From NCBI GenBank assembly GCA_011033025.1, contig WFMF01000205.1:1-64000 (forward strand): DNA of 64,000 nt, given 5' to 3'. The DNA is from Beroe forskalii. Its lineage: Eukaryota; Ctenophora; Nuda; Beroida; Beroidae. A program made the translations under genes and the position numbers. This document shows, piece after piece, positions 24,432-35,017 of this stretch (position 1 is its first letter; each line of letters opens with the position of its first letter). A model generated the notes under the pieces. It had not been told where the DNA came from and did not search any database. It was given only the letters and a program-made list of their open reading frames with translations.

Positions 24432-24474
24432 TGACGTCATCAACTCACTATTTTAAGTCATGATAATGACGTCA
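24432..24474 (+). promoter_or_regulatory. Paired-CRE module 7 (two perfect sites)
   Basis: TGACGTCA at 24432-24439 and 24467-24474 with a 27-bp spacer TCAACTCACTATTTTAA...TGATAA. This is one of the best-preserved copies. Confidence 0.8.
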
Positions 24475-26258
24475 TATTCTTGATATTCTACAGAGTTGGA
24501 GAGAGGGATGAGATAATATGAGTATAGGATTTAGCGTGGGAACGGTTATCCATGACCTCTAATGCTCATAAAGTGCTCATAAACTGCTCATAGCATACAG
24601 TGATATATCAGTATGTGCTGAGTAGCAGAAAATATAGAACAGCTATATTCAGATCGAGGCTGTTATTATGCAATTATAGGGGTCAATTATATTTATTTTC
24701 ATATTCTTATGATGCTATAAGTAGTGTGAGAGAATGGAGGATTGTGAAGATATGAGATGTTCAGATTTCAGAGCGTTGGAATCAGCTGTTCTAAAGCATG
24801 GTAATAACATCTCACTTGTGACTGGAATATATCATTTTACGTGAGTGAATTAAAGGACACTTATTTCTGTGACACTTTATTCTGTGACACTTTATTCTGT
24901 GAAATTTCACCAATCAGGACACTTTATCTCGTGGCTTGGATTCGGTTATGTTGTTATGACTATGAGCTTATGGCTAGGACCAGGCTTATGGCTAGGACCA
25001 AATTTCGTGCGGTGAAAACTGAAAAGTCTTTCGCCTTGGTATGTGACCTTGATATAAGCCATGAACCAATACCCAGAACTTTAAAATTGTGTGGCTAAAT
25101 TAAACAATCTGGTTACAGATCTGCTGAGAACTAAGCTTATAAATTACAATACCATATATACAGTTAATCATAACAATACAAGATCCAACTAGCATAACAC
25201 ATCGCATATATAAATTCGGAAATATATTACATACCAAAGTGTTATTGACATTCAAGAAATACAGGTATAAACATAACTTATAACATGAGCTAGATTCATG
25301 CACACACAGACAACTTTATGCAGCGCAAAGAAAGATTGAACTTGATGAAGCAATATAAATTAACCATTCTTACTCATGATAATGCCATCAATTCTAAACG
25401 CCTAGAATTGGTAGGCGACCTTCCAAATTCCAATTCAGAGTCGTTTATTGCCTCAACACAACAGTGCTGAACCTGAGGCTTTTCGGTACGTTTCGATAGG
25501 ACCTTGGTAAGATTGCGTGGCTCAGCATATTTCGATTTTTTGGTATACACTACAAATACGCGATTACAAATTTTGTTGAAATATCGAAATGCAAATATGC
25601 CGAGCCGCGCAATCGTACCGAACCTACCTGAAGATCAGCATTGTGAAGCATGTTTCGAAAAATGAACATTTATTGCCTGCTCGAAAGGATACTTAGCCAA
25701 TAGCGACACACACAAATGATTATTTTATTTATTGTTCTAGCAGTCTAGGAATCTAGTATCTAGTAAACTGTCAAAAATGACCCTGAAGCATAGTCAAAAA
25801 CTGTACAAGAATAAGATAAACGTTAAATGTGTCCCCCCATGGATATAAATAGTTAACTGTAAACGTATAAGAAAGGCTGGAATACTGAAATTATATAGTT
25901 ACTGGAACCACCATCTCTGGAAGCCTCATATTAATCGTAACTCTAAGAAGTCTCAAATATTACCAATATTTGAATGCCTAAATATGTGAAGCAATGCCTC
26001 TAACCCTTGATACATAAGATAGGAACCCAAATATACAAAGATTACTGAAACCTAACACATTATGGGAACTCACACATATCTGGTCAATATATTTCCATTT
26101 TCCGACATTGAGAAGAGACCTTACTCATAAAATATTCACTCCTCAGCAAATATATTCCCCTGACACAAATATTCAATAATAACTCTTTTAATTGCACTGG
26201 CTTCCCAATAATCAAGTATGGCATTACTCCTTCAGTATCATACACTTCACCTAAACAA
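24475..26258. other. Intronic sequence, nothing supported
   Basis: Contains short repeats (TTCTGTGACACTTTA at 24868-24905, TTATGGCTAGGACCA at 24968-25000) and a partial paired-CRE relic near 25383. No exon recognised. Confidence 0.35.
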
Positions 26259-26260
26259 TA

Positions 26261-28175
26261 GGGGTTATTCATAAAAGTAATCCGGTGAGTATATACTCAA
26301 TTTCTAAGCCAAAATCCGGTTTTCTTATTCATAAAACAGGTAATCCGTGAGTCTGAGACGGCAGTGAGTCTAGACTCGTGAGTTTTGACTTACAATCAAT
26401 TTTGGCTTTATTTTTCGGATCAGTGGCTCACAGTTCTGGATTACTGGCTTAGAATCATAGATCACCGGCTCAAAACTTTGGATCACTGGATCTGAGTCTC
26501 GGATTTCTGACTTATGAGTCTCGGATCATCGGATAACACTGGATTACGAGCGGCTCAGACTCAAAACGGAGTTATTTATAAAGTGAGCATATTCTCAAAA
26601 TTCTGAGCCGACCGGTAGTGCCAGGATTTTTTGGATTACTCATGGATTACTGACGCAAATTATACGAAAAAATAGCAGAAAATGGTTTCATGAATCTCAA
26701 GTACCGTAAGATAATCGATGAAATGGTAAATTTAGCGTTCAGGCAGAAAAATCTATTCATTAAACAGTTGAAATTCGTGTTTCACAAAGACATAAAACAC
26801 AATTTATGCACATTTCATCTATATTATTGTCCTAACGGCAACTCTTCAAACACTCAAATAGTACTACACACTATAAAGATTCTGGAAGTACAATCAAAGC
26901 GCATAGTGAAATATGGTGACAGTGCAATGAAACACCCAACCGTATATAAATTCCTTATCTCTGTTTGTTAACTCCACCGTATGTATTCGATCATAGACTT
27001 GTGTGACTCAACGAATCTTCATTGAAGGTCAGTGGTCACGTGCGCGCGTCACGTGACTGCGCTGAACCAATAGCAGAGAAGGAGATAATTGAACTTTCCA
27101 TCACGTTCGTTTCAATCACGATTGTTTTCGCACATTTTATCTACGGTATATACGGTAACACAAGGTAAAATAGAGATAAGGAACACTATGGCATTTAAGT
27201 AAATACTCAGACGCGGTTGATTACTCCATCCGTGTGTTACCATGTTTGTGTCCTGGTTTATTTCTGATTAAGTGATCGAAATGGCAGTTTTCATAGTATG
27301 TGATTTGAGCTCTTGAGTCAGTTGTTTAGGGGATCGTTTGACACATGCAATCACTTAGGGGAGGGAGGGGGTTTCGGAATGATTACGTTACATGTTAATG
27401 TAACAAATACAACTACTGTTAACTTGATTACGAGGGGGAGGGGGATTACGTAAAATGTGAACGATCCCTTATCAAATGCTTGGTAGTAGCGTGCTTTCTT
27501 TTTGTTTTCGACAGTATCAAACATTCAGACATTTGAGTCCAGAATACCCGTGCAACTTAATTGTCGAAGTGATCTTAGTTTGCTCCATCCGTGCTATTTA
27601 GACCTCAACTTTTACATTTGATCGTCGTTCTTTTGAATTTATTTGTTGGATTTACTTTTACACGATGATGATGTCACATTTTAGTATTTTAGCTTTTACG
27701 AAATAATGATAGGTAATATAAGACTTGTCAATTTACCCGATTCGATCATGCATTATCCAGCAGGCTTATTAGTTTATTGTTACTTTTAGTGAGCCAACAC
27801 TGAGCCGTACCGCCGAATGATCCAAAAAATTGAGTTCCAGCTTCGCAGACTTAAAAAGAAGCCAAAAATGCAATCCACTGAGTCGAGACTCAAAAATCCC
27901 GTGATCCGAAACTCAATGCGGCAAGCCAAGACTCAATGCGCGGCAAGCCGAGACTCATAATCCAGTAATCCGGTACTTAAGCCGGTGATCCAAAGGACTG
28001 AGCCAATGAGTCATTATATTGAGCCAATGATCCGAGACTCGCTGAAATCCAAGCCATGAGCCAGAGACTCACGGCTTGGATCGTGTTTATGAATACAAAA
28101 TTTTTGACTTACTTTTTTGAGTCTCGGATTAGAGTCTCTGGCTTAAGTCTCAGTCTCATTCTTATGAATAACCCC
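26261..28175. mobile_element. Non-autonomous long-TIR DNA transposon (about 1.9 kb)
   Basis: Termini are GGGGTTATTCATAA (26261-26274) and its inverse TTATGAATAACCCC (28162-28175). TA flanks both ends, so a TA target duplication is likely; an AAT duplication with one more terminal base is the alternative. About 300 bp of subterminal sequence at each end is made of GAGTCTCGGAT and GATCACTGGCTC units that mirror each other. The longest internal ORF is 93 codons with no transposase motif. A CACGTG/CCAAT cluster lies inside (27037-27070). The element sits in an intron of the minus-strand locus. Confidence 0.75.
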
Positions 28176-28179
28176 TAAT

Positions 28180-29017
28180 ACCCCTAATGGAGGGGCTAAT
28201 TTACCCTTTGAGAATCATTTCCCCATTATTACCTTATTATTCTTGGGGAATGATCATTATTATCATTGATTATTGATAATCGATCATGCGATTATTGTAA
28301 GATTTCCAATGATGCTTATATACGGATATATATTCCTCTTGAAAGTAGCCAAGAATGCTAATATTCAATATTTTCATAAGCTTATAAAGATAGCAAAGGT
28401 CTCGCGACTTTGAGAAATGAGAATCATTCTGAAATTTCCGAGTCGCACGGCATGTACCAGTACGCAGTGATACTATTAAATCAGTATCACGTACGTACAA
28501 ATAGCGGTCGTGTAGAAATTACAGAAGGCGTTCTCTGAACCACGACAACTTATGTTTTACGAGTCCTAACCGAACCACAAATCAGCTATATCATATCAAT
28601 AATCCAATGTTCCCATTGTAGGTACGACTGACGACTATAAGTATAATCTTTGATTTCAAAGTTCAAAGATTCGATTAAATTCAAAACGGGTTCCTACTTC
28701 AAAGATTTCAAAGATTTTACCATAGTAAGGTTAGATCCTACCGAGCCACATAGTTTTGATGGTACCATTCCTTATACTCAGCCTCAGGGAGGAATATGAT
28801 GCGCTCTCGGATAAACTGAAAATAATGCGGAATATTGTGCTAAATTCATATTGGATTTGAAGTGAAATTAAAGCGATTTTTGTGATTAAACTGAAATGGC
28901 GAAATTTAAATTTCTCAAAATATCGCATCGCTTGCCAAAAATTAACATGTTAAAAAGTTAAAAATATCGGTGTTTATCGCTGATTAATTCAAGGGATATG
29001 CTACGTTATCTTCTCAC
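28180..29017. other. Intronic sequence, nothing supported
   Basis: AT-rich sequence between the transposon and the minus-strand exon at 29018. A TTCAAAGAT phrase repeats several times at 28640-28720. Confidence 0.35.
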
Positions 29018-32000
29018 CTTGGAGACGTTGATGACCTCTGCTAACTGTAACTCCCACTCTCTCAAGGTCAGGATTATGGAGAAGAACCTCTCCTTGGTGT
29101 ACCGCTTAACTGCTTGCGGGGACTGGGCCAGACCTGGGAGGGTGTCAAGGTGGTGTCAAGGTGGTGTCAGGGTGAGCTGCTGTCAAGGTGCAGTGGTGTC
29201 AGGGTGCAGTGGTGTCAGGGTGAAGTGGTGTTAGAGTGGAGTGGTGTCAGCGTTGAGTGATGTCAAGGTGGAGTGGTGTCAGAGTGAGCTGGTTTCAGCG
29301 TTGAGTGATGTCAAGGTGGAGTGGTGTCAGAGTGAGCTGGTGTCAGCGTTGAGTGATGTCAAGGTGGGGTGGTGTCAGAGTGAGCTGGTGTCAGCGTTGA
29401 GTGATGTCAAGGTGGAGTGGAGTCAGAGTGGAGTGGAGTCAGGGTGAGCTGGTGTCAGAGTGAGGTGGTGTCAGAGTGGAGTGGTGTCAGGGTGGAGTGG
29501 TGTCAGAGTTAAGTGGTGTCAGTGTGAATTTATTTCTGATTTACTCTAGGTTTCAGTATCATTCATGATTCATATCCCAGCACTTCTGTATATTCCTTTC
29601 TGCAGTAAAGACTGTAGATGAATATAACAATAGATAAACTTCAAATTTTGTCTAAATTTTCTGTCCAACCCTGGTCATATAACGATATTTAGGCTACAGG
29701 GAGAAACAGTTTATCATTCAGATAATAGAGTCTAAAACAGAGCTATAATGAAGACGACTATAATCATATTGTCATCTCTTGTCAAGGGATGTTACTCAAG
29801 TCATTGGCTGCTTTATGTCGATCACAAATAGCATATAAAATAGCTGGTCTAGAGTTATATAATCATGATTTGAGGCACATATAGATGCAGTTGATGATGG
29901 GAAACCACGAAAGATGGTTTTATTTTGTTGAATCATATGAAAATCATAATTAGGAATATGATTGTGACCAACAGATAGATCAGTAACATTTGCTAAATTC
30001 AGGCATCCTGCCATCCGTCTACAGATCGGTGAAAAATCAAAAGTTGGTTAGATTTCTCTATTTTACCGAGACTAAAAGTTGTCAAAATTCCAATCAATTT
30101 CGGAAAGACCTAGGGGTTAGGGTCACATACTCACATACCGTGTAGTTTCTGGAGGGCTGAGAGGTATTTGGGCTCGTCTCTGGCACAAGGCAGGTCAGCC
30201 AGGAGGTCATCAAACCAGTGGTAGTTGTACAGGATCTTCCCTGAAGGATACATAACATCAAAGAGGCGTACACATCAACATGGCAAATTGCCAATAATTA
30301 TTCAGGGGCAGAGGAATCCTGCAACGTATTTATGAAATTAATTTAATATTGTTGTGAAACGTGAAATAATTTGGAATATTCATTTTGCTGACTGCAATTG
30401 GAGAATAATGAAAAAGATAAGAGTAAGGGTAATGAAACTAATCATCTGCAATCCTTACGTCTAGCCGTGTCCTCTGTATCCAGAGCAACACTAGCCCGCA
30501 TCTCGTGCAGATCTTTGGTGAGAACCCCTGGAAACGAAGAGTATGATCAATGATAGGTGATGGTTTAAAAGAAAAGAATACCTCTTAACCTCTCATTCAA
30601 GAATGAGTTAAAAATTACCATAATTCCCGCCCTGGCCAGGGCGGTAACCCCCCGCGGTAAAAAGAAAACTGGCCAGGGGTATAAGTTAGAGATTTGAGTG
30701 TCACAGGGTGATAGTATAATAATAATAATAATATATAATAATAATATCATGATAGTTGGGAGCAAATTTAAAACGATGAGATGTCAAGAACGGGAAATGG
30801 TAGAGCCATGATCGAGGTCAGGTTTTGTTGATCTAAGATGGGAAAATGTTATAGGCTATAAGAGAAGTTCTGGTGACGTCATTTTCACGTCACTATGACG
30901 TCATCAACTTAGCGAAATTTTGTTTCTTTTTTAGCGAAAATAGGCTAATTTCGAGCGCATTTTTCACCAAGAAGGAAAGGAGATAGCGGTCTGATTTTTT
31001 CGGAACAATTTTAGCAAATTTAAAGAGCTTTCAGAAAATCATACGGATTATTGGGCTATCTCGATTTTTCATCGAGATATACGCGATTTTCTAAGGTACG
31101 GTGAAAATCGATTTCCAAATTATAGGACAAAAGTTAAATGAGTGAGGTGTCAAGAACTGCAACTTATCTTGAGATGAGACCGGTCAAAGTATGTTGTACT
31201 AAGGTGGAATTGTCTTATAGGCTATATGGGAAGTTGGTTTGAGTCTATTTGGGTGCTGTGATGACGTCATCAAAATCGCGTAAAACCACTAAAATAGCGT
31301 ATTTTGCGATAGAACGCTATTTTGCGCTACTTTGGACATCTCTAACTCAAATAGTTTTCATCGGATTATGTTTTACTTTGATATGCTGCTTTTTAAGACC
31401 TTAAGATTTAGCTATAAAACGAGTTTCAGGGCGATCGGTCGAAGATTGTTGTCGTGGGAGGCTTCTAAAAATTGAACTGCAAATTGATTGAAATTACGTT
31501 TATGACGAAAAAATTGTACTGTAATCCTATTCTGTGATACGATGGTCTACTGATAATGGTTTCTCCATGTCTTGCAGTGAATAGGGATGGGAAATATACG
31601 ATGAACTAGTGGAGCACGTGAGTTGACGCGGACGTTTTGTAGAAATTAGGGGATTTAAAGAAATTGATATTTACACGGGATTTTCGACTTGATTACGTTG
31701 AAATGAGTTTAAATACGACTAATGCACGTGAAATTAGATCTAGTTGCCATATTTCAGCACGTGAGTACACACGGGCGTTTTGTAGAAATTAGGGGATTTG
31801 AAGAAATTTATGTTTACACGGGATTTTCGACTTGATTATGTTGAAATGAGTTTAAATACGACTAACGGGGGTCTGAATAACGGGGGTCTGAATAACGGGG
31901 TCCGAATGACGGGGTCCGAATGACGGGGGTCCGAATAACGGGGTCCGAATAACAGGGGTCCGCATAACGGGGGCCCGAATGACGGGAGTCCGAATAACGG

Positions 32001-33399
32001 GGGTCCGAATAACGGGGGTCCGAATAACAGGGGTCCGAATAACGGGGATCCGAATAACGGGGGTCCGAAAAAAGGGGGTCCGAATAACGGGGGTCCGAGT
32101 AACATAGGTTTAAACTACATACATCTGTCAAGATATCACCACCAAAACCGTTGGACGGTTGGTCTAGTAACCCCCCGCGGGTTTGGATGTGACAACGGAA
32201 CCTGAAAAGAGACAAAATGGGCTGATCACATCCAAACCAGCGGGGGGTTACTAGACCAACCGTCCAACGGTTTTGGTGGTGTATAAATTAATTTCATCAC
32301 GGAATCATGTCAAACAATTCCTCTTCCAATTCACCTTCACTCCTCTCTATATTCACATACCAGTAAGTTCGAGGGAGGTGAACTTCTTCCTGCACGCCGT
32401 TGACCTGCTCCTTTCCATGGCTTTGAGTTGCTGGGTCAGTGCTTCCGCCTTGGATTCAGCTACCGAGCAGAACTTAGACCTCATTTCCGTGGGGGAGAGT
32501 GCACTGGCTGTGTTAGAACCGATCCAGGCTGCGGAGGGAGGGTAATGTGTTGCTTTTTATTTCGAGAGGATTTCAATTCAATTCTTTGTCGGGAAATTTC
32601 AGAAAGCGTTCTCACACCAGGTATCGTTATTGGGACTTTATTCCCATAATTTACTGTGAAACTGAATTGATAATCACACCCTATTACCTGGTGAGGTGGC
32701 CGGTCTCTTGTTGTTCTGCTTCTGTTTGATCCTCCCATCTCCACCTCCTCCCATGACATCCCCCTGGAAAGCATGGTGTTTAATTGGGGCATATTCATAC
32801 TCTCAAAGCCAAAGCAGTGAAACATTTCAATTATTTTAGAATCTATAGGTTACAGAGCTATAGAACAGCAAAAACTTTTCTGAAACGTTCCGGATGGCAG
32901 GGGTTCTGTACTGTGGCACCCCCAGTACCCCCTCTTCCCCCCCCCCGTATCATGTTATTTACCTGGTTGCCTGCTGTCTCAGGTTTGGAAGATCGGAGGG
33001 TTTGGAAGAGTGAGGTTGCACCCCCGGTGCCCCCTCTTCCTCCTCCTCCGGTGGCAGGGGCAGATTCCTCCTTCTCCTCCGATACTTCGGACTGCTTGCT
33101 GTTAAAACCACCTGGAAGTAAGGGGAAGTTGAACCTCCTACTAGGATACAAGGGGAAGTTCATAGGATCTCAGTAACGAGACCTCAGATCAGGCTATAGA
33201 AACAACGGCCCTGCGATTGATTGTTATATTTCATTTCCACATTTCCTACCTGTTGTGACGGCAGCGACTGTAGCAGCGGACTTGGGTCGCATGGTCGAAC
33301 TCGGGTGCTTTGTCTTGACGAAACTCTTCCACTTCGACTGGTTCGCTTTCTTTGACTCTAACGTGGCATTGGCTTCACTGGTCCTGGGAGAATGTTTCG
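29018..33399 (-). CDS. Multi-exon minus-strand gene, product not recognised
   Basis: Seven exons join with agreeing phases and GT-AG sites: complement of 33250-33399, 32963-33111, 32688-32763, 32361-32528, 30459-30527, 30139-30240 and 29018-29133. They continue into 22652-22711 (or 19332-19382). The N-terminal part is basic and Gly/Ser-rich (low complexity). Then come a charged, probably helical segment (SKAEALTQQLKAMERSRST), the segment YNYHWFDDLLADLPC, and FFSIILTLREWELQLAEV. No signal peptide or membrane segment is seen, so a cytoplasmic or ciliary protein is likely. The W-F-D-D-L-L and LR-WEL pattern faintly recalls CCDC60-like proteins, but I cannot confirm this. Upstream candidates are complement(33820..33925), with coding-like QERKIKEKRDAD in a shifted frame, and complement(34439..34500). 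No break occurs within the seven exons listed. Confidence 0.72.
29133..29525. repeat. Minisatellite abutting a 3' splice site
   Basis: Tandem array of GTGGTGTCAGAGTGAGCT-type units organised into a higher-order unit of about 48 bp repeated four times (about 29253-29440). On the minus strand it forms the sequence immediately upstream of the acceptor ACACCCTCCCAG of the exon at 29018-29133, so it supplies the polypyrimidine region. Confidence 0.9.
29530..30138. other. Intron, nothing supported
   Basis: Unique AT-rich intron sequence of the minus-strand gene. Chance ORFs only. Confidence 0.4.
30620..30680. repeat. Short GC-rich palindrome
   Basis: CCGCCCTGGCCAGGGCGG is an 18-bp perfect palindrome, followed by GTAACCCCCCGCGG, a phrase shared with the hairpin at 32132. 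CTGGCCAGGGG recurs 40 bp later. Confidence 0.7.
30775..31500. repeat. Diverged tandem dimer of about 365 bp
   Basis: Two related units start GTCAAGAAC at about 30783 and 31149. Each contains ATAGGCTATA followed by a TGACGTCATCA stretch (about 30890-30905 and 31261) and AT-rich sequence with CGATTTT and GCGTATTTTGCG. Diverged but colinear. Confidence 0.5.
31608..31866. repeat. Two-copy tandem repeat of about 145 bp
   Basis: GCACGTGAG...GTTTTGTAGAAATTAGG...GGGATTTTCGACTTGATTA...GAGTTTAAATACGACTAA is present at 31613-31722 and again at 31757-31866. It leads straight into the 15-bp minisatellite. Confidence 0.85.
31864..32104. repeat. 15-bp minisatellite (GGGGGTCCGAATAAC)n
   Basis: About 16 tandem copies of a 14-15-bp unit. 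Both strands are open in some frames, giving artefactual ORFs rich in Tyr-Ser-Asp-Pro or Phe-Gly-Pro. It lies in the intron between exons 32361 and 30527. Confidence 0.95.
32132..32284. repeat. Near-perfect inverted repeat, 60-bp arms
   Basis: Arms 32132-32193 and 32223-32284 are reverse complements with only a few mismatches, around a 29-bp loop. The arm includes ACCAAAACCGTTGGACGG and TAGTAACCCCCCGC. If transcribed it would fold into a long hairpin. It may be a MITE or fold-back element. It lies 77 bp from the donor side of the exon at 32361-32528. Confidence 0.9.
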
Positions 33400-34530
33400 C
33401 TGTGTAAGCAAAGAATAAAATCAAAATAGGAACAAATCCTTGTAAATCTGTATGATTGCTTGCCGCTTGGTAATTTGTTTCAAAAGAACTGCCTTCACAA
33501 TTCACATGAGGAAACAGTTTTCAGTGTAAGTTTGGGGTCTCAATGGAAAAAATGGTTCAAAAAGTCCCATTTTTTTGCAGCCAAAAATGAAAATTCTGGT
33601 TTTGATGGAGCTATAAACTTTTGTACATTATTACAACCTTGTAGTCACCACATAAACTAGCTTACTGAGTACGGGTCACACATAGTAAACCTATAGTTCA
33701 TTGTTAATTAAATAACAGACTAATTAATCAAATGAAAAGTTGGCCAGTCGGCCTCATTGTTCGTGTTTTGATTACAATCGCTCACACAGTTTAGCCCCGC
33801 ATAATACTACATCAGCATCTCGTTTTTCTTTGATCTTCCGTTCCTGGAGAGGTCTAGGCTCGGGACTCGATCCCAATCCCATGATCCACGTAGTCCCTCA
33901 GCACACTGAGACCCTGAGTTCTGGGGGGGGGGGGGGCTGGACCTCTCACAAGCAGAAACATTGTAGTGTTTATACGATCTTTTATGTACTACTGTACTGT
34001 CTTACTGTGTATTTGACTAGGTCATGGTAAGGCAACTGGCAAGCAACCCTCAAATTGCCTCGGCAGGGTTCATTTTAGTGGCATCTGAAAGAGTTGATTT
34101 AAGTGGCATCAACTGTTCAGCTGCAGCTGGGTGCTCAATGTTTATGGGTACCTTGTACCGGGACCCATAATATCATCATATTTACTCACACTCACACACT
34201 AGCTGTGTTGTTTGAATCAATTTTCAGTCATTGATTAATCATAAGGCAACGACAATTAGATACACTTGCAACATTCTCTGTAATTCTAAACAGGCAAATT
34301 TCCGTATTCATAGGGTAGGTAGGTAGTGGGTTGGTAATGGAGGAAATACTTGAGAAGGTGGTAGAAACAAAGCAGATTGTCTTGTTGGGCCATTGTCTAA
34401 ATCTGCTGTACAACAAAAGAATGGCATGTTTGGGACCTGGTGCGGGTTCCCATGAGGTGTCGTGAGGGCCTGATCTTCCTTCAAGTTTGCACCTCCCCTG
34501 CAGTGGAGGACTGACTGGATCTCTCACAGG
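33400..34530 (-). other. Probable 5' part of the minus-strand gene, exons uncertain
   Basis: Between 33820 and 33925 the minus strand reads LSVLRDYVDHGIGIES and, in a frame one base over, PRPLQERKIKEKRDAD, with an acceptor CCCCCCAG upstream and a GTAGTA donor. The shift falls at CCC. At 34439-34500 a second candidate reads KEDQALTTPHGNPHQ between TGCAG and GTCCCA. Both look coding, but joining phases could not be settled. Confidence 0.3.
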
Positions 34531-34539
34531 TCCATCCCC

Positions 34540-35017
34540 CTTTTTAGCAGTACTTCAGCAGGGCAAAACAATGGCGTAACATGGTCTATTTCCTTGTGCA
34601 AATAATGCCAGTCACAAGATAGTCAGGTTTTATATCAATATTCATGAGGAACTTCTCCATGTTCCCAGAATCTAGGGGGTCAGCCAATGTGAGGCGGTAT
34701 TTTAGTATATTTAATCGTTCTTGTTGCCAAGAACGGTTTCTTGACTTGTTCTACTACTGTCTACACTTTCTCTTAAAATGTTACCCACCGCCGACATTTT
34801 AGGTAGTTCTAAGTTGCTTAGAGTAGGTTTGTCATTTGTTTAATTATTAAACAGCCGTATATCGAAATAGTACCATAGTCCAGTATTAGTAGTTAGTTCT
34901 CTAGTTGGCTCCCGAAATTGATGTTGGGTGAGTCTGCAAAAATTTCCGATAGCACTATAGTTTATCGCGCGTAAATATCACTTTTCTTTGTTACTTTATT
35001 ACCGGTTATTTGCAGGG
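34540..35017. other. Intergenic region between divergent genes
   Basis: Separates the minus-strand locus from the + strand lectin gene. No clear TATA or CCAAT arrangement is visible. The 3' splice site TTATTTGCAG ends two bases before the lectin gene start codon. Confidence 0.35.

Noticed and set aside
30890-31270. TGACGTCA sites in the 365-bp tandem dimer as further paired-CRE modules
   Set aside because: Spacing is 14 bp or the partner is missing, and the spacer does not match the family.
31836-32215. 117-codon Tyr-Ser-Asp-Pro repeat ORF
   Set aside because: Translation of the 15-bp intronic minisatellite.
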